DNA from: Bacteroidales bacterium
GTDB taxonomy: Bacteria; Bacteroidota; Bacteroidia; Bacteroidales; UBA932
Direction of reading: 5' to 3'
DNA: 5,651 bases
NCBI GenBank assembly: GCA_004555145.1
Contig: SFJB01000105.1
Location: 1-5,651 of the forward strand
In this document: piece after piece, positions 1 to 5,118 of the stretch
Layout of the letters: each line of letters starts with the position of its first letter
How positions within the stretch are numbered: position 1 is the first letter of the stretch
Notes under the pieces: model-generated
Databases searched by the model: none
What the model was told of the DNA's origin: nothing
The model's input: only the letters and a program-made list of their open reading frames with translations
Position numbers and translations under genes: made by a program

Positions 1-39
1 GTCCTTCAGGCGACGGCGATTTTCCTTGATTCCATACAT
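1..39 (-). CDS. Start of a gene cut by the window edge, product unknown
   Basis: An ATG at 39-37 opens a frame that runs off the window after 13 codons, reading MYGIKENRRRLKD. Its start is well supported: AGGAGG lies 9 bases upstream, inside the last codons of the preceding gene, whose TAA ends 4 bases before this ATG. The tight spacing suggests co-transcription and translational coupling with the gene at 463-44. Thirteen residues, rich in Arg and Lys, are too few to assign a family. In similar phage modules this place is often held by a VapE-like primase/helicase, a VRR-NUC nuclease or a SNF2-type helicase, but nothing visible here chooses among them. Confidence 0.6.
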   Translation of the reverse strand, partial: MYGIKENRRRLKD

Positions 40-43
40 AGTC

Positions 44-463
44 TTAGACCTCCTGACATTCTTCGGTGAAGTAGCGCAAGCGGTAGTTCTTCCACTTGGT
101 CCGGTTGATTTCAGCTTGCATTCCGGCAGAGATACGCTTGCCGAACACCCAGACCTCAGAGCACTTGCTCATCATGGCGTTACCGAAGAACAATCCAAGC
201 TGGCGCTCGTTCGGGTCGGCATCGTTCAAGAACTGCGGGAACAGCAAATGTGGTGCGATGGGGATATATCCGGTATCCACAGCATGGCGGCAATATCGTC
301 TGGCAGCGGCCACGTTCTCTTCGATGTCGCCTGCATAAGGAGAGCAGATATAAACGATAGGCCTGAAAGCACGAAGGGAGCGCTGCTCCTGTTCGATGGT
401 CTGCATAGCTCCGTAGGCTGTTGGGTCGTAATAGCCCTCGCTGTTGTACTTGCTGACACTCAT
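44..463 (-). CDS. Nucleoside 2-deoxyribosyltransferase-like protein (DUF4406/DUF7768 type)
   Basis: This 139-residue protein resembles the small nucleoside 2-deoxyribosyltransferase-like proteins of phages and mobile elements. The visible signature is VYICSPYAGD (residues 37-46), then a long helix with ENVAAARRYC, then IPIAPHLLFPQFL (67-79), and near the C-terminus a hydrophobic strand followed by ISAGMQAE (111-118). In true transferases a Ser-x-Gly-Met-x-x-Glu segment of this kind supplies the catalytic Glu, here Glu118. Known family members move or hydrolyse the base of deoxynucleosides; the substrate here is unknown. The first 34 residues look like a family-unrelated extension. The start is supported by AAAGGAGG 9 bases upstream. 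A terminator-like hairpin separates the gene from the polymerase, so its expression may be lower or separately controlled. It could instead be a non-catalytic nucleotide-binding protein of the same fold. Confidence 0.8.
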   Translation of the reverse strand: MSVSKYNSEGYYDPTAYGAMQTIEQEQRSLRAFRPIVYICSPYAGDIEENVAAARRYCRHAVDTGYIPIAPHLLFPQFLNDADPNERQLGLFFGNAMMSKCSEVWVFGKRISAGMQAEINRTKWKNYRLRYFTEECQEV

Positions 464-491
464 TGCACGATTCCTCCTTTCCGGGCAGACT

Positions 492-534
492 AAAAAGGGC
501 GTCCACCTCTACTTTCCAATGGAGATGAACGCCC
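492..534 (-). terminator. Intrinsic terminator or attenuator after the DNA polymerase gene
   Basis: Read on the minus strand, bases 534-522 pair with 509-497 in a 13-bp stem (two G-U wobbles, otherwise Watson-Crick) that closes a 12-base loop, followed at once by five T (496-492). Stem plus U-run fits rho-independent termination in the direction of the genes. It lies 18 bases past the polymerase stop and ends about 30 bases before the next start. The 5' arm lies within the 38-base motif that is repeated at 5022-5059. Confidence 0.8.
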
Positions 535-548
535 GGTTTGAGCCAGAT
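511..548 (-). repeat. Intergenic motif, copy A (between polymerase and deoxyribosyltransferase-like gene)
   Basis: This 38-base segment matches 5022-5059 at 32 of 38 positions without gaps, in the same orientation. Shared blocks on the minus strand are TGGCTCAA, CCGG and TCATCTCCATTGG, ending in AAGT. It begins 4 bases after the polymerase stop. Its central part provides the 5' arm and loop of the terminator at 534-492. CCGGGC within it (536-531) can also pair with GCCCGG at 486-481, just before the next gene's ribosome binding site, which would compete with the terminator stem. Confidence 0.75.
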
Positions 549-552
549 ATCT

Positions 553-2493
553 TTAATCTTTTTTATAGAACGGTGTGGCATAGCCATCTGCACGGAGCAG
601 CAGGCCCTTCGCCCAAGGCGGAGTCCGGCCCATCTGTTCACAGACAGCATCCAGAGAGACCTTCGGGTCAGCCTCGATGACCAGTTCGTCGTGGATGTGC
701 ATCACGATGGAGCAGCAGCGCAAGGTGCGCATGGCGTAGCAGAGGATGTCGCGGGCCGTGGCCTGAACGATGTTCTCGACGAACTTTGGCCCATAGGAAT
801 CAAGACGTTCCCACTTCTTGGTGGCGCCGACACCCTCGTAGGTGATACATTCGCCGCCGAACTTGTTAGTGCCGACCTTCGGTTTCACATAGGCCAGCTT
901 CCTTCCAGAGGGCAGCGTGATGAACAACATCCCGCTCCTGCAGGAGAAGGTCAGACCGTAATCGGTGGTGGTGTGCTTATACTTCACCGCCTCCATGACC
1001 GCTCGGTCAACATCCCACCAGAACTTGACGATGTTCGGATTGGCCTGTCGCCAAGCATCCACCAGCGGAGGGAGTTCCTCTTCGGTGAGGCCCATCTCGA
1101 TAGCGCCCATCGCCTTGAGCGCACCGGTGGAGCCGCCGTAGCCGAGGGCCAATTCAGCGATTTTGCCTTTCTGGCGGAGGTGGCCGTTGATACCATGCTT
1201 CTCGACCGGAACCTTGAACATCTGGGATGCACTGGCGCAGTAGATGTCGCCGCCATTAGCGAAGACCTCCTGTCGCCAGCGCTCATCAGCGAACCATGCG
1301 ATGACACGGGCCTCGATGGCAGAAAAGTCCGCCACCAAGAACTGTGTGCCCTCACGCGGGATAAACGCGGTGCGGATGAGCTGGGACAAGGTATCCGGCA
1401 CATCTTCATATAGAAGCTCCACACCGGTAAAGTCACCGATGCGGACAAGGGCACGGGCCTCAGCTAAATCCGGGAGATGATTCTGAGGGAGATTTTGCAG
1501 CTGGATGTTACGACCTGAGAAGCGGCCAGTACGATTGGCACCGTAGAACTGGAACATACCACGGGCACGGCCATCCTCGCAGACCGTCTTTTCCATCGCC
1601 TGATATTTACGGACGCTGGACTTGGCGAGCTGCTGCCGAAGGGTCAATACATCGCAGAGTTCCGGTGGCGCAGTCTTCAAAAGCTCGGCCACAGACTTTT
1701 TATCCAGACTTTCGGTCTCCAAACCTTTGTCGGAGAGCCACTGCTTCATCTGCTGCACGGAGTTCGGGTTTTCGAGAGCGGTCAGATGCTTCATGGCCTC
1801 GGTCAGCTCCTCACGGGAGCGGGTGTCCATTTCGATGGCCTGATGTACCAGCTCCATATCCAGTCGAACACCACGGTCGTTTATCTCTTGGTCGATGTGG
1901 TACTCCTCCCAGACCGAGTCTGGCACCGGGAACTTGCGCAGCTTCTGCTGGATGCCCATCTCGGTCTCGACATCACGGATGTTATAGCGCTTGAAGGCGG
2001 CCCATTTGTCGGGAGCGTGGAAGGGACGGTTTCTGGTGCGCTGCCCGTTGGTCTTTGTCGGAGCGCAGGGCTGGCAGAAGTATTTGATGAGGTCTTTGCC
2101 CTCTGTCAGCTTCTGCTTTTCCAGACCGAGGACTGCACCGACACCTTCCAAGGAAAGCGGCAGGCCCATCGTGGCAGACCATATCATGGAGCAGCGCCAG
2201 CTCTCTGGGTTGAGATACTCACCGGTCGGATAGCCGAGGAAGCGGGAAAGACAGATGCGTTCAAAGGAAGCATTGAAGGCCCATTTGATAACGTTCTCAT
2301 CCTCCAAGGCCGCCAGTACCTCTTCGGGAATCTTCTCACCGCAGGCAAGGTCGACTACTTCCACCGGAACGTTATCGACACTGTAGGCAAAGAGCAATAT
2401 TTCAAAATCAGGAGACTCGCAGTAACGGTAGACACCGGTCTTTTGGAGCGGGACGTCATTGTAGGTCTCGATATCGATACTGAGTGTTTTCAT
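553..2493 (-). CDS. Family A DNA polymerase with 3'-5' exonuclease, phage type
   Basis: This 646-residue protein is a replicative DNA polymerase of the Pol I family. At the N-terminus lies a DEDDy proofreading exonuclease: exo I SIDIET (Asp7, Glu9), exo II FNASFE (Asn74, with Glu78 where Asp is usual) and exo III YNIRD (Tyr170, Asp174). The polymerase part shows the template-binding stretch NRTGRFSGRNIQLQNLPQ (320-337), motif A VADFSAIEARV (Asp389), motif B RQKGKIAELALGYGG (Arg440, Lys444, Tyr452) and motif C MHIHDELVIE (His601, Asp602, Glu603). All key catalytic residues are present, so it should be active. It has no 5' nuclease domain, as is usual for phage polymerases of this size. The residue that aligns with E. 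coli Phe762 is Leu448. The start is supported by AAAGGA 8 bases upstream. The gene lies 60 bases after a small membrane protein gene and ends before a terminator-like hairpin. Confidence 0.96.
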   Translation of the reverse strand: MKTLSIDIETYNDVPLQKTGVYRYCESPDFEILLFAYSVDNVPVEVVDLACGEKIPEEVLAALEDENVIKWAFNASFERICLSRFLGYPTGEYLNPESWRCSMIWSATMGLPLSLEGVGAVLGLEKQKLTEGKDLIKYFCQPCAPTKTNGQRTRNRPFHAPDKWAAFKRYNIRDVETEMGIQQKLRKFPVPDSVWEEYHIDQEINDRGVRLDMELVHQAIEMDTRSREELTEAMKHLTALENPNSVQQMKQWLSDKGLETESLDKKSVAELLKTAPPELCDVLTLRQQLAKSSVRKYQAMEKTVCEDGRARGMFQFYGANRTGRFSGRNIQLQNLPQNHLPDLAEARALVRIGDFTGVELLYEDVPDTLSQLIRTAFIPREGTQFLVADFSAIEARVIAWFADERWRQEVFANGGDIYCASASQMFKVPVEKHGINGHLRQKGKIAELALGYGGSTGALKAMGAIEMGLTEEELPPLVDAWRQANPNIVKFWWDVDRAVMEAVKYKHTTTDYGLTFSCRSGMLFITLPSGRKLAYVKPKVGTNKFGGECITYEGVGATKKWERLDSYGPKFVENIVQATARDILCYAMRTLRCCSIVMHIHDELVIEADPKVSLDAVCEQMGRTPPWAKGLLLRADGYATPFYKKD

Positions 2494-2553
2494 AGAATCA
2501 GTCCTTTCAATGACACAAGCGACAGAGAACGAATCCCTGCCGCCTGCTTTGGT

Positions 2554-2742
2554 TTACTGGTCGTCCTTCTTCTCCGGATGCCATGCCTTCCAGTCAGCCT
2601 TCACCCTGCGGTAAGCGGCGGTGAGAATCCTCACGATGAACTTACCGATGTTGTAGAGGGCGTAGCCGTAGATGATAAAGAAGAAGCAGTAGCACACGGA
2701 ATAGATGACAATCTGGTTTGCAATAGAAATCATATCGTTCAT
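2554..2742 (-). CDS. Small single-pass membrane protein, function unknown
   Basis: This 62-residue frame has a hydrophobic segment at about residues 9-33, rich in Ile, Tyr, Phe and Cys, then a basic amphipathic stretch (RRVKADWKAWHPEKK) and a charged tail. By the positive-inside rule the C-terminus would be cytoplasmic. The start is supported by GAGGT 7 bases upstream. I recognise no family. It sits between the single-stranded-DNA-binding protein and the DNA polymerase. Small membrane proteins of this type might tether replication to the membrane or have an unrelated accessory role, but the sequence decides neither. The frame is open through its whole gap, and the ribosome binding site and well-formed membrane segment make a real gene likely. 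Confidence 0.7.
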   Translation of the reverse strand: MNDMISIANQIVIYSVCYCFFFIIYGYALYNIGKFIVRILTAAYRRVKADWKAWHPEKKDDQ

Positions 2743-2771
2743 ATGGTTTACCTCATATTTTCATAAAATGG

Positions 2772-2800
2772 TGCTGGCGGCAATGTTCCCACCGCCAGCA
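2772..2800 (-). terminator. GC-rich hairpin after the DUF2815 gene, possible attenuator
   Basis: On the minus strand TGCTGGCGG (2800-2792) pairs perfectly with CCGCCAGCA (2780-2772) around an 11-base loop. The hairpin starts 20 bases after the DUF2815 stop. The following bases (CCATTTTATG) hold only a short, delayed T-run, so it is a weak terminator at best. It could lower transcription into the membrane protein and polymerase genes, or protect the 3' end of an upstream transcript so that the DNA-binding protein is made in excess. Confidence 0.5.
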
Positions 2801-2819
2801 TGGTGGATTGGGTCAGGGT

Positions 2820-3392
2820 TTAGTCGAGGAAATCCTCATCCTCGTCCGTTGCGAAGTCGGACTCAGCAGATGCCTTGCCGCCGAGAGGCTGACCGTCGCG
2901 CACCTTCTGCAGGTTGTTCAGGCCGCAGGCGATACCCTTGTTGCCGGAGCTGTTGAAAGCATAGAAGGTGATGCTGGCACGACCATACACACCGGAGTAG
3001 ACCTCGGAACGGGTCATGATAGGATTCAGGTCAGCATCCACGATGCCGGGAGCAGAGGTCGCATTGGCGTTGATGAAGTAGGCGTTCGCATAGGCTGCGT
3101 CGTCAGGTCTCTCAAGGTCGCCATCGCGGAGCGGAGTCTTGATGACAGAGAGAGCAGGCACGGACTTTCCGTTGCCCTTCAGCTTGGATTCGCCCTCGTG
3201 GTAAGCGGCCTCGATAGCAGCCTTGACCTTAGCGACGGTCTTGGTATCGGACTTAGGGATGATGAGGCTGACGCTGTACTTAGGTGCGCCGCCGTTGATG
3301 CTCTTAGGCTCCCAGACGTTGGCGTAGCTCCAACGGGTGTCCGGGCCAGTGATAACCTTCATGGGATTGCTCATTTTTACATTCTTACTCAT
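2820..3392 (-). CDS. Single-stranded-DNA-binding protein, DUF2815 / Enc34-type
   Basis: This 190-residue protein matches the DUF2815 family, now described as Enc34-type phage single-stranded-DNA-binding proteins with an OB fold related to T7 gp2.5. Visible features are the early strand region with GPDTRWSYANVWEP (16-29), KYSVSLIIPK (38-47), a helix of the VAKVKAAIEAAYHEG type (53-67), PLRDGD (87-92), VYSGVYGRASITFYAF (131-146) and GIACGLNNLQKVRDG (153-167). It ends in an acidic tail DEDEDFLD; in T7 gp2.5 and bacterial SSB such a tail with a late aromatic residue contacts polymerase and other partners. It probably coats single strands during replication or recombination. GGAGG lies 9 bases before the ATG, within the end of the DUF2800 gene, whose stop is 1 base away, so the two are probably translationally coupled. 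Family match is firm; exact partners are inferred. Confidence 0.92.
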   Translation of the reverse strand: MSKNVKMSNPMKVITGPDTRWSYANVWEPKSINGGAPKYSVSLIIPKSDTKTVAKVKAAIEAAYHEGESKLKGNGKSVPALSVIKTPLRDGDLERPDDAAYANAYFINANATSAPGIVDADLNPIMTRSEVYSGVYGRASITFYAFNSSGNKGIACGLNNLQKVRDGQPLGGKASAESDFATDEDEDFLD

Positions 3393-3393
3393 A

Positions 3394-4524
3394 TTAGTTG
3401 TCCTCCATAAAATCTGATTTTGCGGTGTTCATTGCCGGACGCTTATCGGATTCCGGCACGAGAGTCGGTTTGCCCTGCGGCTTTTCGATGAAGCCTGCAA
3501 GGAGTTCTTCAAAGCGGGCCTTGCCGAGGAGCTTCTGCATCGCGGTGATGCCGAGCAGCTTCTTCTCATACGGGTCAAAGCCTGCATCTTCGACTGCCTG
3601 AATGACAGCAGTCTCATTTGTGTACTTACGGTTCGAGCGGCCTTCGACCAGCTTGAAGCCGTGCCATTCCTTTCCGCTGATTGCCTGCTGCAGAGCGTAT
3701 TCCTTGATATCGGAGGCCCATGCCACAAGCTCGTCCACACGGGAGAGTATGACTTCGATTTCCGAATCCTCCAACAGAGGCGGCAGCTTGAAGTCGTGCT
3801 GTGCCAGAAGAAGGTTTGCTTCCGCTCTGGCCCTGCATTCATGCTTGGCCTTACAGAAACCGCACCATTCTCCGCAGAGGAAGTTGCCGTCACCGGCGAA
3901 AGCCAGCTCAGCGGTAGGTTTCAGGATTTCATCGGCCCAAGCGTACAGGGCGTCCTTTTCCAGCTCGAAGGTGCTGACATTCTGGCGGCGGGGCTGGTAG
4001 ATGGTCATGCTGACGTTGTCGATGTCGTAGATGTCATCAAACAGCTCCAGCGCACCGAGGGCGTAGCACTTCATCTGGGGATTGTCCTCCGAGGAGACCA
4101 GAACACCAAGGCCGTGCTTGTAATCGACGATGCGGAGTGTACCGTCAGCGATGATGATGCAGTCGGCGGTTCCGAAGCCCTGTTCTACCCAGCGGGAGAA
4201 GTCCACACGCTGTTCGATAAGGACGACCGGGTCGGAGCAGGTCTCCTTGGCTGCTTCCACCTGTTCCATGATGAAGGCTGCATAGCCGTTGGCGCAGTCC
4301 TCCATCTCGGCGTTGTACCAAGTGAGGTGTTCGGTCGGGTCTTTGACCGCCATGCCCAGCGCCTTGCGGAGCTTGTACTCGCAAAGGCTGTGAGCGTCGG
4401 TTCCTTCGGCAGCGTAATCGCTACCTTTATCCTCATAGGTCTCGCACAGTCTTGCGGAAGGCGGGCAATGGAGCCAACGTTCCGAAGACGATGCGGAGAG
4501 GATGGCATGTCCTTTAGGTGGCAT
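3394..4524 (-). CDS. DUF2800 protein, Cas4/AddB-like PD-(D/E)XK nuclease with Fe-S cysteines
   Basis: This 376-residue protein belongs to the DUF2800 family of phage and mobile-element proteins. Numbering is from the ATG at 4524. It carries the AddB/Cas4-type PD-(D/E)XK nuclease pattern: AAEGTDAH (His45), GTAD (Asp121), IVDYKHG (Asp134, Lys136) and QMKCYA (Gln150, Tyr154). Cysteines are placed as in iron-sulfur nucleases: one near the N-terminus (Cys20 in LHCPPS) and a C-x2-C-x5-C set (Cys221, Cys224, Cys230), with an extra Cys217. It is probably a DNA exonuclease that prepares ends for recombination or replication, working with the DUF2815 protein. A GTG at 4527 could add one residue, but GGAGG stands 7 bases from the ATG and only 4 from the GTG, favouring ATG. 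The ATG shares one base with the TGA of the preceding gene. Direct biochemical evidence for this family is thin. Confidence 0.93.
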   Translation of the reverse strand: MPPKGHAILSASSSERWLHCPPSARLCETYEDKGSDYAAEGTDAHSLCEYKLRKALGMAVKDPTEHLTWYNAEMEDCANGYAAFIMEQVEAAKETCSDPVVLIEQRVDFSRWVEQGFGTADCIIIADGTLRIVDYKHGLGVLVSSEDNPQMKCYALGALELFDDIYDIDNVSMTIYQPRRQNVSTFELEKDALYAWADEILKPTAELAFAGDGNFLCGEWCGFCKAKHECRARAEANLLLAQHDFKLPPLLEDSEIEVILSRVDELVAWASDIKEYALQQAISGKEWHGFKLVEGRSNRKYTNETAVIQAVEDAGFDPYEKKLLGITAMQKLLGKARFEELLAGFIEKPQGKPTLVPESDKRPAMNTAKSDFMEDN

Positions 4525-4832
4525 CACAGCACCTCCACTTCCTGAAGCAGGGCCTCATAGTGCTGAGGGTCGATGCCGGAGAGCTTGCTGGCACCGTACT
4601 TCTGAAGCAGGGTACGGATAGCAGCGGTGTACCCTGCGCGGGACTTTTCTGCTAAGACAGCTCGTACCTGTTCCAGAGTGAGGGCGGGCTTCTTTTCGGG
4701 CTTGGCCTCCTCGACGGGAGCTTCTTCGGAACCACTGAACTGCTGAGCCAGCCAGTTAGCGGCCTCGTTAATAGCAGCAGCGGCACTGCGCAGCTCTTCG
4801 ATGGCCGCGGCCATATCGCTCATTCTGCTCAT
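4524..4832 (-). CDS. Small phage replication-module protein with conserved helical C-terminus, function unknown
   Basis: This 102-residue protein has three parts: a helical, Ala-rich N-terminus (residues 1-33, possibly coiled coil), an acidic, Pro/Glu/Lys-rich linker (about 34-49), and a C-terminal domain with LTLEQVRAVLAEKSRAGYT followed by LLQKYGASKLSGI and HYEALLQEVEVL. The last part resembles a short helical domain found at the end of many phage proteins. Relatives are sometimes labelled rRNA biogenesis protein Rrp5 in automatic annotation, a name I consider unsupported. The start is firm: AAGGAGG sits 8 bases upstream. The TGA overlaps the ATG of the DUF2800 gene by 1 base, so the products are probably made together. 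It may be an accessory factor for the nuclease or DNA-binding protein; this is inferred only from position. Confidence 0.85.
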   Translation of the reverse strand: MSRMSDMAAAIEELRSAAAAINEAANWLAQQFSGSEEAPVEEAKPEKKPALTLEQVRAVLAEKSRAGYTAAIRTLLQKYGASKLSGIDPQHYEALLQEVEVL

Positions 4833-4977
4833 AGTGTTTTCCTCCTTCCTCGGTTTGTCTCTGTGCGGCGAGGATACTCATGTTCCTTGCCAGTCTGCCG
4901 GATACGACGCTGATTGCGGTCAAAACCTGAATCACTTCTGCATCGTTGCGGCGGTCGTTGTAATAGGACTGCTTCAC
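4768..4977 (-). CDS. Small protein of unknown function, GTG start, first gene of the DUF2800 operon
   Basis: The frame codes for 69 residues beginning MKQSYYNDRRNDAEVIQVLT. I choose the GTG at 4977 because GGAGG lies 8 bases before it; the upstream in-frame ATG at 4992 overlaps that same GGAGG and has no site of its own. The product is charged, with one central helix (about 12-42) and a basic, Cys-rich end (RGHRRAAQCRCCY). I recognise no family. The last 65 bases overlap the next gene in another frame, so the odd C-terminus may be unconstrained. Both ribosome binding site and start codon can be buried in a leader hairpin, which suggests controlled translation. It might also act as a leader peptide whose translation opens or couples the following genes. 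Confidence 0.65.
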   Translation of the reverse strand: MKQSYYNDRRNDAEVIQVLTAISVVSGRLARNMSILAAQRQTEEGGKHYEQNERYGRGHRRAAQCRCCY

Positions 4978-5046
4978 GGTGTTCACCTCCATTCTGCAAG
5001 GCAGTTTGTTCTGTGCCTTACACTTCCCAATGGAGATGAGCCACCG
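4977..5046 (-). promoter_or_regulatory. Leader RNA structure that can sequester the ribosome binding site of the DUF2800 operon
   Basis: Read on the minus strand, three stems nest: CGGTG (5046-5042) with CACCG (4981-4977), TCATCTCCATT (5039-5029) with AATGGAGGTGA (4993-4983, one G-U pair), and GTAAGGCA (5021-5014) with TGCCTTGC (5003-4996, one G-U pair) around a 10-base loop. The middle stem buries the GGAGG, and the outer one reaches the first base of the GTG start. This is typical of translational control by a protein, ligand or alternative fold. Candidate RNA motifs named after DUF2800 and DUF2815 have been described upstream of such genes in Firmicutes; whether this is one of them cannot be told by eye. 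Confidence 0.6.
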
Positions 5047-5059
5047 GATTGAGCCACAT
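5022..5059 (-). repeat. Intergenic motif, copy B (leader of the DUF2800 operon)
   Basis: This is the second copy of the 38-base motif at 511-548, with 32 of 38 identical positions and the same orientation relative to transcription. It lies between the terminator of the sigma-like gene and the first gene of the DUF2800 operon. Here the conserved TCATCTCC block pairs not with a terminator arm but with the downstream GGAGGTGA. The six differences lie mostly in the bases flanking the conserved blocks. Confidence 0.75.
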
Positions 5060-5066
5060 TTTTTAG

Positions 5067-5102
5067 AAAAAATATCTGGCTGCCGGAAATGCAGCAGCCA
5101 GA
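5067..5102 (-). terminator. Intrinsic terminator of the sigma-like gene
   Basis: On the minus strand TCTGGCTGC (5102-5094) pairs perfectly with GCAGCCAGA (5083-5075) over a 10-base loop and is followed by TATTTTTT (5074-5067). It starts 16 bases past the stop of the sigma-like gene. Stem, loop and U-run are all canonical, so the sigma-like gene probably ends its own transcript, and the DUF2800 operon needs either a promoter in the short space below or read-through. Confidence 0.85.
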
Positions 5103-5118
5103 CGGTGTACCTTCCTAT

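Noticed and set aside
180..650. Minus-strand open frame of 156 codons over the gap between polymerase and deoxyribosyltransferase-like gene
   Set aside because: It overlaps two better-supported genes and the terminator hairpin in a different frame, and its Arg/Cys-rich product looks like out-of-frame sequence.
538..1413. Plus-strand open frame of 291 codons inside the polymerase gene
   Set aside because: It is antisense to a polymerase with all catalytic motifs. Its product has no recognisable domain. Long antisense frames are common opposite GC-rich genes.
1786..2766. Plus-strand open frame of 326 codons spanning polymerase and membrane protein genes
   Set aside because: It crosses two minus-strand genes and the gap between them in antisense, and the product shows no family features.
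4525..4527. GTG at 4527 as the DUF2800 start
   Set aside because: It lies only 4 bases from GGAGG; the adjacent ATG at 4524 has 7-base spacing and the usual stop-start overlap.
3661..4545. Plus-strand open frame of 294 codons antisense to the DUF2800 gene
   Set aside because: The DUF2800 frame carries conserved nuclease motifs, so this is its shadow.
4978..4992. ATG at 4992 as the start of the first gene in the DUF2800 operon
   Set aside because: This ATG overlaps the GGAGG itself and has no upstream site. The GTG at 4977 is correctly spaced from GGAGG.
5058..5073. AT-rich inverted repeat (ATTTTTT and AAAAAAT around two bases) as an operator or promoter
   Set aside because: Half of it is the U-run of the sigma-like gene terminator. 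The best -35 candidate upstream (TTTCCG) matches only three of six consensus positions, so I call no promoter, though one read by a phage-specific factor cannot be excluded.
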